A stretch of DNA of 18,998 nucleotides from assembly GCA_016875645.1 (NCBI GenBank), contig VGPE01000025.1, positions 1 through 18,998 of the forward strand. The letters run 5' to 3'. The position numbers were made by a program, and so were the translations under genes. This document shows, piece by piece, positions 7,683 through 14,086 of the stretch. The notes under the pieces are model-generated. The model made no database searches. It had not been told where the DNA came from and worked only from the letters and a program-made list of their open reading frames with translations. Each line of letters opens with the position of its first letter. Within the stretch, counting starts at the first letter, position 1. Origin of the DNA: Chloroflexota bacterium. Lineage in GTDB: Bacteria; Chloroflexota; Limnocylindria; Limnocylindrales; CSP1-4.

Positions 7683-8771
7683 ATGGACCATCTCTGGACC
7701 GACATCCTGCGGTTCATCGAGACGCTTGTCAGCCCGGACTGGGGATCGCTCATTGCCCTCCTCCCGCTCGCGCTGGCCGGTCTCATCGGGCTGTACCTGG
7801 TCTGGATCCTCATCCGCTTCAGCCGCGCCGGGCCAACACGTCGGGGGCCGCGCCGTGTCACGCCGGCGACGCCCGCCGGCATCCACATGCCCGGGCCCTC
7901 ATGGGCTCCGATCCTGGGCAGCATCGGCACGGCATTCCTGCTGTTCGGCCTGGTGTACGAAGGCCTCCTGCTGGGCGTCGGAGTGCTCTTCCTGCTGCTC
8001 GCCCTGCTGTACTGGGGCCGCGAGGCGATGCGCGAGTACGACCACGCGGAGCCGGCCGCCCATCAGCTCGCCCCCGTCGCCCACCCGGGCCCTCCGCCGG
8101 GCGTTCACATGCCCGGCCCCTCGTGGCGGCCGTTGCTCGCGTCGATCGCGATGGCCGTGCTGTTCTACGGGCTCGTCTTCGGCGGAGCGCTGCTCGTCGT
8201 TGGCTTCCTGATGCTGATCGTGTCGCTCGTGGGATGGCTGATCGACGCCCGCCGCGAGTCTCGCGACGTCGAGGTCGGGGACCGGTTGGGCCATCTGCCG
8301 CCCGCAACGGCACCTGGCTTCCCGCGGCCCACGCTGGCCGTCTTCATCGTCCTCCTCGTCGGGGGGCTCGTCCTCCAGACTGGACTCCTGCCGCCGCGCA
8401 GCGCGGTCGGTGGTGGTGGTGAGCCCGGTGCGTCTGGGTCACCCAGCCCAAGCGGCCAGCCGGCATCACCCTCACCCGGCGGCAGCGTCGTGACGGGCGA
8501 CGTGGAGATCTCGGCCTTCAACATCGCGTTCGAGTCGAAGGATGTCACTGCACCCGCCGGCCGCGCCTTCACGATCCATTTCGTGAACAAGGACCCAGGC
8601 GTGCCCCACAACGTGGACATCAAGGACACGGGTGGTGGCGACGTCTTCCTCGGCGAGATCTTCAACGGCGTTGCCGACCGGCTGTACGAGGTCCCGGCGC
8701 TGGCCGCGGGCACGTATCCCTACGTCTGCACGGTCCACCCGAACATGACGGGGACCATCACGGCCCAGTAG
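7683..8771 (+). CDS. Membrane-anchored cupredoxin with duplicated two-helix repeat
   Basis: A 362-aa protein with no assigned family name that I can give. One helix (~23–46) is followed by two homologous units (~67–120 and ~141–195), each beginning HMPGPSW (68–74, 142–148) and holding two helices. A sixth helix (~217–233) leads into a Gly/Ser/Pro linker (~242–270) and a C-terminal type 1 copper domain with ligands H309, C349, H352 and M355. That domain matches the one fused to subunit II at about 56 of 91 positions by eye. The HMPGPS-type motif is, as far as I recall, also found in subunit IV-like oxidase proteins. Likely role: a membrane-tethered electron carrier or accessory subunit of this oxidase. 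ATG 7683 lies 39 bases after the previous stop, without a clear ribosome site. Confidence 0.75.
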   Translation: MDHLWTDILRFIETLVSPDWGSLIALLPLALAGLIGLYLVWILIRFSRAGPTRRGPRRVTPATPAGIHMPGPSWAPILGSIGTAFLLFGLVYEGLLLGVGVLFLLLALLYWGREAMREYDHAEPAAHQLAPVAHPGPPPGVHMPGPSWRPLLASIAMAVLFYGLVFGGALLVVGFLMLIVSLVGWLIDARRESRDVEVGDRLGHLPPATAPGFPRPTLAVFIVLLVGGLVLQTGLLPPRSAVGGGGEPGASGSPSPSGQPASPSPGGSVVTGDVEISAFNIAFESKDVTAPAGRAFTIHFVNKDPGVPHNVDIKDTGGGDVFLGEIFNGVADRLYEVPALAAGTYPYVCTVHPNMTGTITAQ

Positions 8772-8821
8772 GGCCCACGGGATCGGCCACGAACCCGCCG
8801 CGCGCCTTCCCATCGCTCGTC

Positions 8822-9298
8822 TTGGCCGTCCTGCTGGCGGCCGCCCTGGGCGGCTGCGGCTCGAGCGGCGGCGGGCCCGTGAAGGTGGGCGAGCCAGCGC
8901 CGCCGATCCTCGGCACCACGCTCGACGGGAAACCGTTCGATCTCGGGTCCCTGCGCGGCCGGCCCGTGCTGGTCAACTTCTGGGCGTCCTGGTGCGGCCC
9001 CTGCCGGGACGAATTCCCCCTCTTCGTGGAGAAGCTGGCACGGCACGAGGCCGACGGCTTCGCGATCGTGGGCGTGCTGTACAGGGACGAGGCCGACCTG
9101 GCGCAGAAGTTCACGACTGAATTCGGCGTGAGCTGGCCGACGGTCCTCGACCCGACCGGCTCGCTGGCGGCAGCCTACCGCGTGGTCGCACCACCGCAGA
9201 GCTACTTCATCGACCGCGCCGGCGTCGTGCGCTCCATCCAGATCGGCGAAATGCGCGAGGCCGATTTCGACCGCCAGTACGCGGCCATCGCCAGGTAG
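8822..9298 (+). CDS. TlpA/ResA-like thioredoxin lipoprotein
   Basis: A thiol–disulfide oxidoreductase of the AhpC/TSA–TlpA class, about 158 aa, predicted to be tethered outside the membrane by Cys12 (lipobox LGGC). The thioredoxin core has WASWCGPC (C58, C61), followed by DEFP and a cis-Pro-like segment APPQSYFID. At the end of an oxidase operon its likely job is to reduce the CuA cysteines of subunit II, or otherwise assist copper-site or cytochrome maturation. The start is uncertain: no ATG or GTG is in frame upstream, and TTG 8822 leaves no basic residues before the hydrophobic core. The frame stays open further upstream, so a non-standard start near 8777–8792 or a sequence error is possible. 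A hairpin follows the gene. Confidence 0.8.
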   Translation: MAVLLAAALGGCGSSGGGPVKVGEPAPPILGTTLDGKPFDLGSLRGRPVLVNFWASWCGPCRDEFPLFVEKLARHEADGFAIVGVLYRDEADLAQKFTTEFGVSWPTVLDPTGSLAAAYRVVAPPQSYFIDRAGVVRSIQIGEMREADFDRQYAAIAR

Positions 9299-9313
9299 GC
9301 ACCGGAATCAAGA

Positions 9314-9337
9314 ACCCCGGCTCAGTCGAGTCGGGGT
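9314..9337. terminator. Bidirectional hairpin between tlpA-like gene and tRNA-fMet
   Basis: A 10-bp stem pairs 9314–9323 with 9328–9337 around loop AGTC, with one G·U pair when read on the plus strand. It sits between two convergent transcription units, 15 bases after the thioredoxin stop and 13 bases beyond the tRNA 3' end. On the minus strand it is followed by TCTTGATT, a weak T-rich tract, so termination of the tRNA transcript is the better fit. Confidence 0.6.
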
Positions 9338-9350
9338 CTGAGGTTGCAGT

Positions 9351-9425
9351 TGGTTGCGGGGAGAGGATTCGAACCCCTGACCTTCGGGTTATGAGCCCGA
9401 CGAGCTGCCGCTGCTCCACCCCGCG
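9351..9425 (-). tRNA. tRNA-fMet (initiator), anticodon CAT
   Basis: A 75-base cloverleaf read on the minus strand, with the 3' CCA encoded (9351–9353). The anticodon loop is CTCATAA in a stem with three consecutive G–C pairs (GGG…CCC). Position 1 is C and position 72 is A, an unpaired C1·A72. These are the two hallmarks of bacterial initiator tRNA, separating it from elongator Met and from Ile-CAT. The T-loop is TTCGAAT. The D-arm is about two bases shorter than the common 77-base form. Confidence 0.95.
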
Positions 9426-9432
9426 ACTGATC

Positions 9433-9461
9433 AGTGTACCGGCCACGTCGCATGCGCGCAA
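9433..9461 (-). promoter_or_regulatory. Promoter of tRNA-fMet
   Basis: On the minus strand TTGCGC (9461–9456) is followed after exactly 17 bases by TACACT (9438–9433). The tRNA 5' end lies seven bases downstream, so transcription would begin at or next to the mature 5' end. This is the clearest sigma-70-type promoter in the window. Confidence 0.65.
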
Positions 9462-9523
9462 AGGCGGGGCGGGCAGGCGCTGCTCCTGGCTCCCCGCGAA
9501 GGAGCCCGCCAGTTGCCCGGCGG

Positions 9524-9529
9524 TACGAT
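9524..9529 (+). promoter_or_regulatory. Candidate leaderless -10 box (TACGAT) of the reductase gene
   Basis: TACGAT ends six bases before GTG 9536, which is immediately followed by ATG 9539. No Shine–Dalgarno sequence is visible at the usual distance. The geometry matches a leaderless transcript starting at the initiation codon. No -35 is recognisable. Confidence 0.4.
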
Positions 9530-9538
9530 CCGGACGTG

Positions 9539-10708
9539 ATGCATTCCGGCTCGTTTCGCGACCTCGAGGTCGCCGTCGTCGGGGCGGGGCCGGCTGGAGC
9601 CACGGCTGCCCGTCTGCTGGCCGCGAGTGGCGCTCGCGTACGCCTCCTGGACGCTCGCTCCCTGCCGCGACACAAGCTGTGCGGCGGCGGGCTGACGCCG
9701 CGTGCCCTTCGGTCCGTGCCGCCCGAGGCGCTGGCCACGATCGAGCGGCGTGTCATCGTGTTCGAGTTGGCCGGGGGCCGCGCGGCCTGACCTCAACTGC
9801 AGCTGCCGGACGTCGAGATCGCGATGGTCCAGCGGGCTCCGTTCGACCTCGCGCTCGCAACCGCCGCCGTCCGCGCAGGCGCCGACCTCGTCGACGGGGA
9901 GGCCGTGCTCGACGTCGTACCCGGATCTGCCGGGCAGCGTCCCGCGCTCCTGACACGCTCCGGCCGCATCGAAGCGGACGTGATCGTTGCCGCGGACGGC
10001 GAACCGAGCCGAATCGCGACCCGAAGTGGACTGGGCGGCGCGGCGCGCCGACGCGCCCTGGCCCTGGAGATCGACCTGCCACTCGATCACGGACGCTCCC
10101 CGACGGCACTGCAACTGCGCTTCGGGATCCGGGGCGGCTACGCGTGGTACTTCCCCAAGCGCGACTTCGCCAATGTCGGCATCCTGACGCATCGCGGCGG
10201 TCGCCAGGCGGGACTTCGGACGGAGCTGCTGCGCTATGCCGACGAACTTGGGCTTGACCGCCGAGGGGCCAGGATCCGCGGCCACTGGATCCCGATGGGC
10301 CTGCGCCGGGGAGCAGTCACGGGCAACAGGATCCTGCTTGCCGGTGACGCGGCCGGGGCAGCGGACCCGTTCTTCGGCGAGGGGATCAGCTACGCCCTCG
10401 CGAGCGGCGCCATCGCGGCCGATGCCGTGAACCGCTGGGCCGGCGGCGCGGGCGACGGCCTCGAGGCGTACGACCGACGGCTTCGGGCTGCGCTGGAGCC
10501 CGGCTTCCGGCGCCTGGCGCTGGTGGGGGCGATCGCTGACGCGATGCCCACGCTGGGGATCCTTGCCCTTGCGCGCCTGCCCTGGGCGCGACGCGAAGCC
10601 CGGCGCGGACTGATGGGCCTGGGCCAGCCGTTCGAATGGCCGCTGGTGCCGGGCCTGGACACCGGAGGTCCTCAGCCCGAGGTGAGCGCCTCGCGCGTCA
10701 GAGCGTAG
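9539..10708 (+). pseudogene. Geranylgeranyl reductase-family FAD oxidoreductase, interrupted by in-frame TGA
   Basis: A flavoprotein of the geranylgeranyl reductase / FAD-dependent isoprenoid reductase family, which saturates double bonds of prenyl chains (lipids, quinones or chlorophyll side chains). The N-terminus has the dinucleotide-binding motif VVGAGPAGATAARLL (residues ~13–27) and the family segment HKLCGGGLTPRAL (45–57). The second half has LLAGDAAGAADPFFGEGISYAL, the second FAD motif. The frame is the same throughout, but codon 84 (9788–9790) is TGA. The remainder restarts only at ATG 9824. Read through, the protein would be 389 aa, the normal family length, so one base substitution explains the break better than an indel. 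TGA is a normal stop elsewhere in the window. GTG 9536 is an alternative start. The 3' end overlaps the convergent regulator by 37 bp. Confidence 0.8.
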
Positions 10709-11967
10709 GCACGCTCATGCTGGCCGGACGTCGCCAGCAGGTCTGCCCACTCGGTCAGGACCTCGCGCAGGCGGGCCCGCGGCCCCTCGACCCTCACCAG
10801 CTCGGCCGCTCGCTCAAAGCTCGCGTTGGCTTCGGCAGGCTGGTCGAGGGCGGCACAGGCTCGGGCCTTCGTCACCAGTGCGCTGGTGAGCGCGGGCTTG
10901 TTGCCGGTCGCCTCGGCGTGCTCGATTGCGCGCTGGGCCATCTCCAGCGCGGCGGCCGGCCGGCCCTCACTGATGGCGATGAGCGCGCGCGTGTCCTCCA
11001 CGTGTGCGAGCCAGCGTCGGTCGCCCAACCGCTCGAACCGGCGCCGCGCCTCCACGGAGTACTCGGCTGCCCGCGACAGGTTGCCGACCGCGAGGTAGGC
11101 GAGCGCGAGATCGTTTTCCAGGGCGGCCGTCTCGATCTCGGACCCGCTTGCCCGAAAGAGCGCCAGGCTCTCATGGCCGGTACGGATCGCGGCTTCGATG
11201 TCGCCGGTCTCGCGGTATCTGTAGGCAAGGTCGAACAGGTAGGTCGCCCGGCGCCGGTCGTCCAGCACATCGGCGACGCCCTTGACCTCCTGGAGATACG
11301 CGAGCGCGCGCGTGTGCTCGCCGGCCTTGGACTCAACAGTGGAAAGCGCCGTCAGGACGCGGAACTCGAAGTCCGGCGCAACGCGCAGCCCAGCGCGGAC
11401 CCGTTCCAGGATGGAGCGCAGCAGCGCCCGTGCCTCGTCAAGATTGTCCTGCTCGTACTGGCCATTCGCATTCCAGTACGTTGCCAACGCAGCGTCGACC
11501 GGCCGGTTCTCGGCGGTGAAGATCCGGGCGGCCTCGCTCGCGTCGGCCACAGCCTGCGCGGCCTGGTTGAGACGAGCCGCGGCTTCGGCGCGTCCAGCCA
11601 GGAGCTCGGCGCGACGGGCTGTCTCAGGGGTGGTCTCCAGGAGCGCTGTGTACGCGTCGCGGGCGTCGGTCCAGCGCCCCGCCGCCAGGTGGAGGTCCGC
11701 CTCAAGGCGGCTCCAGGCAGGCGCCTCATCGCCGATCAGGCGGCTGGCGGGGATGTTGAGCCGCTCCGAGAAGTACGTCAGGGCTGCCATCGACGGCCGG
11801 ACGAGGCCGTTCTCGAGCGCGCTGACATAGGCCTTGGTGTAGCGGTCCGCGGCGAGCTGCTGCTGCGTCAGGCCGGCGCGCAGCCGGAGCTCCCTGAGGC
11901 GGACCCCGATGCGCTTCGCGAGGGTTCCATCATCGACGGGGGTCGGGCGGCGCGTGCTCGTTTTCAC
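10672..11967 (-). CDS. XRE-family regulator with TPR sensor domain
   Basis: A 431-aa cytoplasmic regulator. Residues ~18–76 form a Cro/C1-type helix–turn–helix (LRAGLTQQQLAADRYTKAYVS). The remaining ~340 residues are all-helical with recurring A/L/Y spacing typical of tetratricopeptide repeats (for example YTALLETTPETARRAELLAGRA, YLQEVKGVADVLDD, AAIRTGHESLALFR). HTH plus TPR is the layout of RRNPP-type and related regulators whose TPR part binds a ligand, often a peptide. Start GTG 11967 is preferred because the minus strand has TACAAT (11980–11975) seven bases before it. ATG 11976 overlaps that box, and ATG 12000 gives a less plausible N-terminus. The gene starts inside the 3' end of the next XRE gene (38-bp overlap) and ends convergently inside the reductase gene. 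Confidence 0.8.
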   Translation of the reverse strand: MKTSTRRPTPVDDGTLAKRIGVRLRELRLRAGLTQQQLAADRYTKAYVSALENGLVRPSMAALTYFSERLNIPASRLIGDEAPAWSRLEADLHLAAGRWTDARDAYTALLETTPETARRAELLAGRAEAAARLNQAAQAVADASEAARIFTAENRPVDAALATYWNANGQYEQDNLDEARALLRSILERVRAGLRVAPDFEFRVLTALSTVESKAGEHTRALAYLQEVKGVADVLDDRRRATYLFDLAYRYRETGDIEAAIRTGHESLALFRASGSEIETAALENDLALAYLAVGNLSRAAEYSVEARRRFERLGDRRWLAHVEDTRALIAISEGRPAAALEMAQRAIEHAEATGNKPALTSALVTKARACAALDQPAEANASFERAAELVRVEGPRARLREVLTEWADLLATSGQHERAYALTREALTSG

Positions 11968-12310
11968 CGCGGGCATTGTACACCCCTGGCAAGCCCCCAT
12001 TGACTACCTCGCCGAGCAGGTAGGACACCGAAACGCCGAGCCGCTCGGCCATGAGGACCAGGGCACCGAGCGACGGCAAGCTCCGGCCGCGCTCCACCTC
12101 CGAGACGAAGCCCTTCGTGAGGGGATGTCCCAGTTGGGTCTGGGTCATCCCGAGCTCGCGCCGGCGGAACCGGATCAGGGTGCCCAGCGCCCGGGAGAAG
12201 TCCGAGCGCGCACCGGGATAGGGGTGGCCGCCAAGCCCCCTGGAGGCGATCGGCGGCGAGGAGCCCTCCTGGTGGCGGTGCTGGAGTTTAGTAATACTTA
12301 ACTTTGCCAT
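11930..12310 (-). CDS. Small XRE-family helix-turn-helix regulator
   Basis: A 126-aa DNA-binding protein. The Cro/C1-type HTH spans residues ~38–100, with MTQTQLGHPLTKGFVSEVERG as the core and LGVSVSYLLGE closing it. The first ~35 residues are polar and unassigned. Its HTH resembles that of the adjacent TPR regulator (shared pattern TK-[FY]-VS-x-[VL]-E and a closing L-[IL]-G-[DE]-E), so the two look like relatives in tandem. Start ATG 12310 follows an extended -10 box (TGC + TATGGT) after six bases, without a ribosome site, implying a leaderless message. The first codons are strikingly AT-rich and contain a 19-bp near-palindrome that could be its own operator. Confidence 0.75.
   Translation of the reverse strand: MAKLSITKLQHRHQEGSSPPIASRGLGGHPYPGARSDFSRALGTLIRFRRRELGMTQTQLGHPLTKGFVSEVERGRSLPSLGALVLMAERLGVSVSYLLGEVVNGGLPGVYNARGENEHAPPDPRR
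11975..11980 (-). promoter_or_regulatory. Candidate leaderless -10 box (TACAAT) of the TPR regulator
   Basis: On the minus strand TACAAT is followed by seven bases and then GTG 11967. It is located inside the coding end of the small XRE gene, so the TPR regulator may be expressed on its own as well as by readthrough. No -35 was identified. Confidence 0.4.
12285..12303. promoter_or_regulatory. 19-bp AT-rich near-palindrome, candidate XRE operator
   Basis: On the minus strand the sequence is AGTTAAGTA-T-TACTAAACT, centred on 12294. Eight of nine arm positions are symmetric. It is strongly AT-rich in otherwise GC-rich DNA, and lies at codons 3–9 of the small XRE gene, just downstream of its proposed transcription start. 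XRE repressors commonly bind dyads of this size near their own promoter. Binding is inferred, not shown. Confidence 0.45.
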
Positions 12311-12316
12311 GGCCGA

Positions 12317-12325
12317 ACCATAGCA
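12317..12325 (-). promoter_or_regulatory. Extended -10 promoter (TGC-TATGGT) of the small XRE gene
   Basis: On the minus strand TGC at 12325–12323 is followed by TATGGT at 12322–12317, then six bases and ATG 12310. The TGn extension can replace a -35 element. The spacing predicts transcription starting at or within a base or two of the ATG. Confidence 0.5.
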
Positions 12326-12399
12326 TCCGGGACGGCGCTGTTGCACCTTCCAGGACGCGGCCACCTCGTCCGGGCAACGGGCGCCAGGAAGAGCCCACC

Positions 12400-12519
12400 G
12401 TGAAGAGCCTGCGCCGCGTGCGGACCGTCGCTGCTGCATGGACGATCTCGATGCTGGTCGCGCTGATGAGCGCGTCTGTCGTGTTCGCCGGCGGCGGCGG
12501 GACGATCTTTCCGCGCTGA
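12400..12519 (+). CDS. Possible 39-aa secreted peptide precursor
   Basis: From GTG 12400 the frame encodes a short basic N-region (KSLRRVR), a hydrophobic core (AAAWTISMLVALMSASVV) and an AxA-like signal peptidase site (VFA, residue 30). A nine-residue tail GGGGTIFPR remains after cleavage. GGAAGAG lies about seven bases upstream as a weak ribosome site. Nothing this short can be proven by eye, and high-GC DNA yields chance ORFs, but the tripartite signal-peptide layout is unusually complete. It is divergent from the XRE pair, the place where cognate signalling peptides are often encoded. It could equally be a small exported protein of unknown use, or not expressed. A longer in-frame start at 12304 overlaps the XRE gene and is less likely. 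Confidence 0.4.
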   Translation: MKSLRRVRTVAAAWTISMLVALMSASVVFAGGGGTIFPR

Positions 12520-12749
12520 CACACGTCGCGCCCGGAGCCTTCCCGGGAGACGGACCACTCACGCGAAGGGCGAGCCGGGGCGGAATCTCTCCCTCCCGGC
12601 TTGCCGCGCAGGCCCCAGAGCGGGTGACCGGGCCGACCTGCCATCCACCGGTCGCCCCCACGTCCCCCTGTCGACGGGATCAATTGTAAGTGGACAACGG
12701 CGCTCAACCCTCGCACGCTGCCGCGAAGGGCAGGCTGTGAGAGGTCGAG

Positions 12750-13946
12750 ATGCGACAGGCGGTTGCCGGGCAGCAGGGCGACATCCTCGCGCCGAGTGCC
12801 GACCGGACCCTCGAGTCGGTCGCGGCGGCGTCTTCGGCTGCCCTCGTCACGATCGATGCGACCGGCACCGTCATCCTCTGGAACGCGGCTGCCGAGCGCA
12901 TGTTCGGCTGGTCTGCCGCCGATGTCCTGGGTCGACACATCCCCCTGATGGCGCCCGCCGCAGCGAAGCTCCTGGCGGCCGAGGTTGCATCCCCGGCGGC
13001 CGGTTTCGACAGCACGATCCGGGAGCCCGAGCCGGTGGCCCGTCGGCTGGGTTGCCGCAGACACGACGGCTCTGACGTCGAGGCATCGCTCGTGGCGTTG
13101 GCCATCCGCGATGAGGGTGGCCGGGCCATCGGCACCACGCTGCTGCTCTCCCCGGCGCCGCCCCGCCCGTCCGCGACCGGGGCAGTCGCCGCCGCCGGAG
13201 CCGCCGGGCAGGGCGAGGCCGCGACCAACGTGGGGGGTCCGTATCGCCTGGAGGCACTGTCGCGATTCGCGGCCGGTGTCGCGCATGACGTGAACAACGT
13301 GCTCGCCGCCATCATCGGCCATGCGGACGTGCTGGCGACCGACCTGCCCGCCGACGCGAGCGCACAGGCCGCCGTTGGAGAGATCCGAAGCGCCACCGAT
13401 CGGGCGGCACGCCTGATGCGCCAGCTGCTCACCTTCGGCCGGCGACAGCCGCTGGCGCCCGAGCCGCTCGACATCGACGAGGTCATCACGGGCATCGAGG
13501 ACATGTTGCGCGGACTGGCGGGACGCGCGGTCAGCCTGATCGTGATGCGCTCCGCGAGCTCGGTGATCGTGGACGCAGACCGCGAGCAGCTCGAACAGGT
13601 GCTGGCGAACCTCGTCGTCAATGCCCGCGACGCCATGCCCGAGGGAGGCGAGCTCCAGATCGCGACGGCGCCCGTCGATCTCGACGAGGCGTTCGTGGCG
13701 CGCCATGCGGGGTCGAAGCCGGGCTCATATGTGCGAATCGTCGTCCGCGACTCTGGGATCGGGATGGATGAGACCACCCTCGCCCACCTGTTCGAGCCCT
13801 ATTACACGACCAGGCCTGCCGGGAAGGGCACCGGGCTCGGCCTCGCGATGGTGTACGGGGCCGTGAAGCAGGCCAACGGCTACATCGTGGCCCAGAGCAC
13901 GCTCGGGGTCGGGACGACGATGACGATCTACCTGCCGCGTCGCTAG
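12750..13946 (+). CDS. Soluble PAS-domain sensor histidine kinase
   Basis: A 398-aa two-component kinase of the NtrB-like class. A PAS domain is at ~22–135 (VTIDATGTVILWNAAAERMFGW). An Ala/Gly/Pro linker follows (~136–162). The HisKA domain has phospho-acceptor H179 in GVAHDVNNVLAAI. The HATPase domain shows the N box (NLVVNARDAM, 287–296), G1 (DSGIGMD, 334–340), LFEPYYTTR, and G2 (GKGTGLGLAMV, 358–368). No transmembrane segment is present, so it senses something in the cytoplasm. ATG 12750 follows GAGAGG. No response regulator gene adjoins it on either side, and it lacks its own receiver domain, so its partner is encoded elsewhere. Confidence 0.9.
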   Translation: MRQAVAGQQGDILAPSADRTLESVAAASSAALVTIDATGTVILWNAAAERMFGWSAADVLGRHIPLMAPAAAKLLAAEVASPAAGFDSTIREPEPVARRLGCRRHDGSDVEASLVALAIRDEGGRAIGTTLLLSPAPPRPSATGAVAAAGAAGQGEAATNVGGPYRLEALSRFAAGVAHDVNNVLAAIIGHADVLATDLPADASAQAAVGEIRSATDRAARLMRQLLTFGRRQPLAPEPLDIDEVITGIEDMLRGLAGRAVSLIVMRSASSVIVDADREQLEQVLANLVVNARDAMPEGGELQIATAPVDLDEAFVARHAGSKPGSYVRIVVRDSGIGMDETTLAHLFEPYYTTRPAGKGTGLGLAMVYGAVKQANGYIVAQSTLGVGTTMTIYLPRR

Positions 13947-14086
13947 GGCGCGTCGGCCCGCGGCCAGCGCACCGATCGCGGCCTCGAAGCTCTCCCATCG
14001 GAGAAGGCCTCTCCCCCGCCTCCTCCGACCGATGCGCTGACCGTCCGCAGATACGCCGGCGAACGAGCCTCCGGTTCTGGCCGGCC

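Noticed and set aside
9207..9461. Minus-strand small ORF with SGVRILSPQPTA
   Set aside because: It is the translated tRNA-fMet, not a protein gene.
9788..9790. TGA as selenocysteine or reassigned codon
   Set aside because: TGA ends coxA, coxC, the PotB-like permease and other genes here. The position is not a family cysteine and no recoding hairpin was seen.
9770..9810. Compensating frameshifts instead of a nonsense codon in the reductase
   Set aside because: The neighbouring frame reads ARPDLN across the TGA, which looks tempting. It needs two indels within about 20 bases, while one substitution keeps the family length exactly.
12288..13706. A 472-codon minus-strand frame opposite the histidine kinase
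   Set aside because: Antisense to a kinase with every signature box. Its composition is that of a shadow frame.
13947..14086. Terminator after the histidine kinase
   Set aside because: Only short imperfect stems (for example TCTCC-CATC-GGAGA) are present, with no T-run, so there is not enough to call one.
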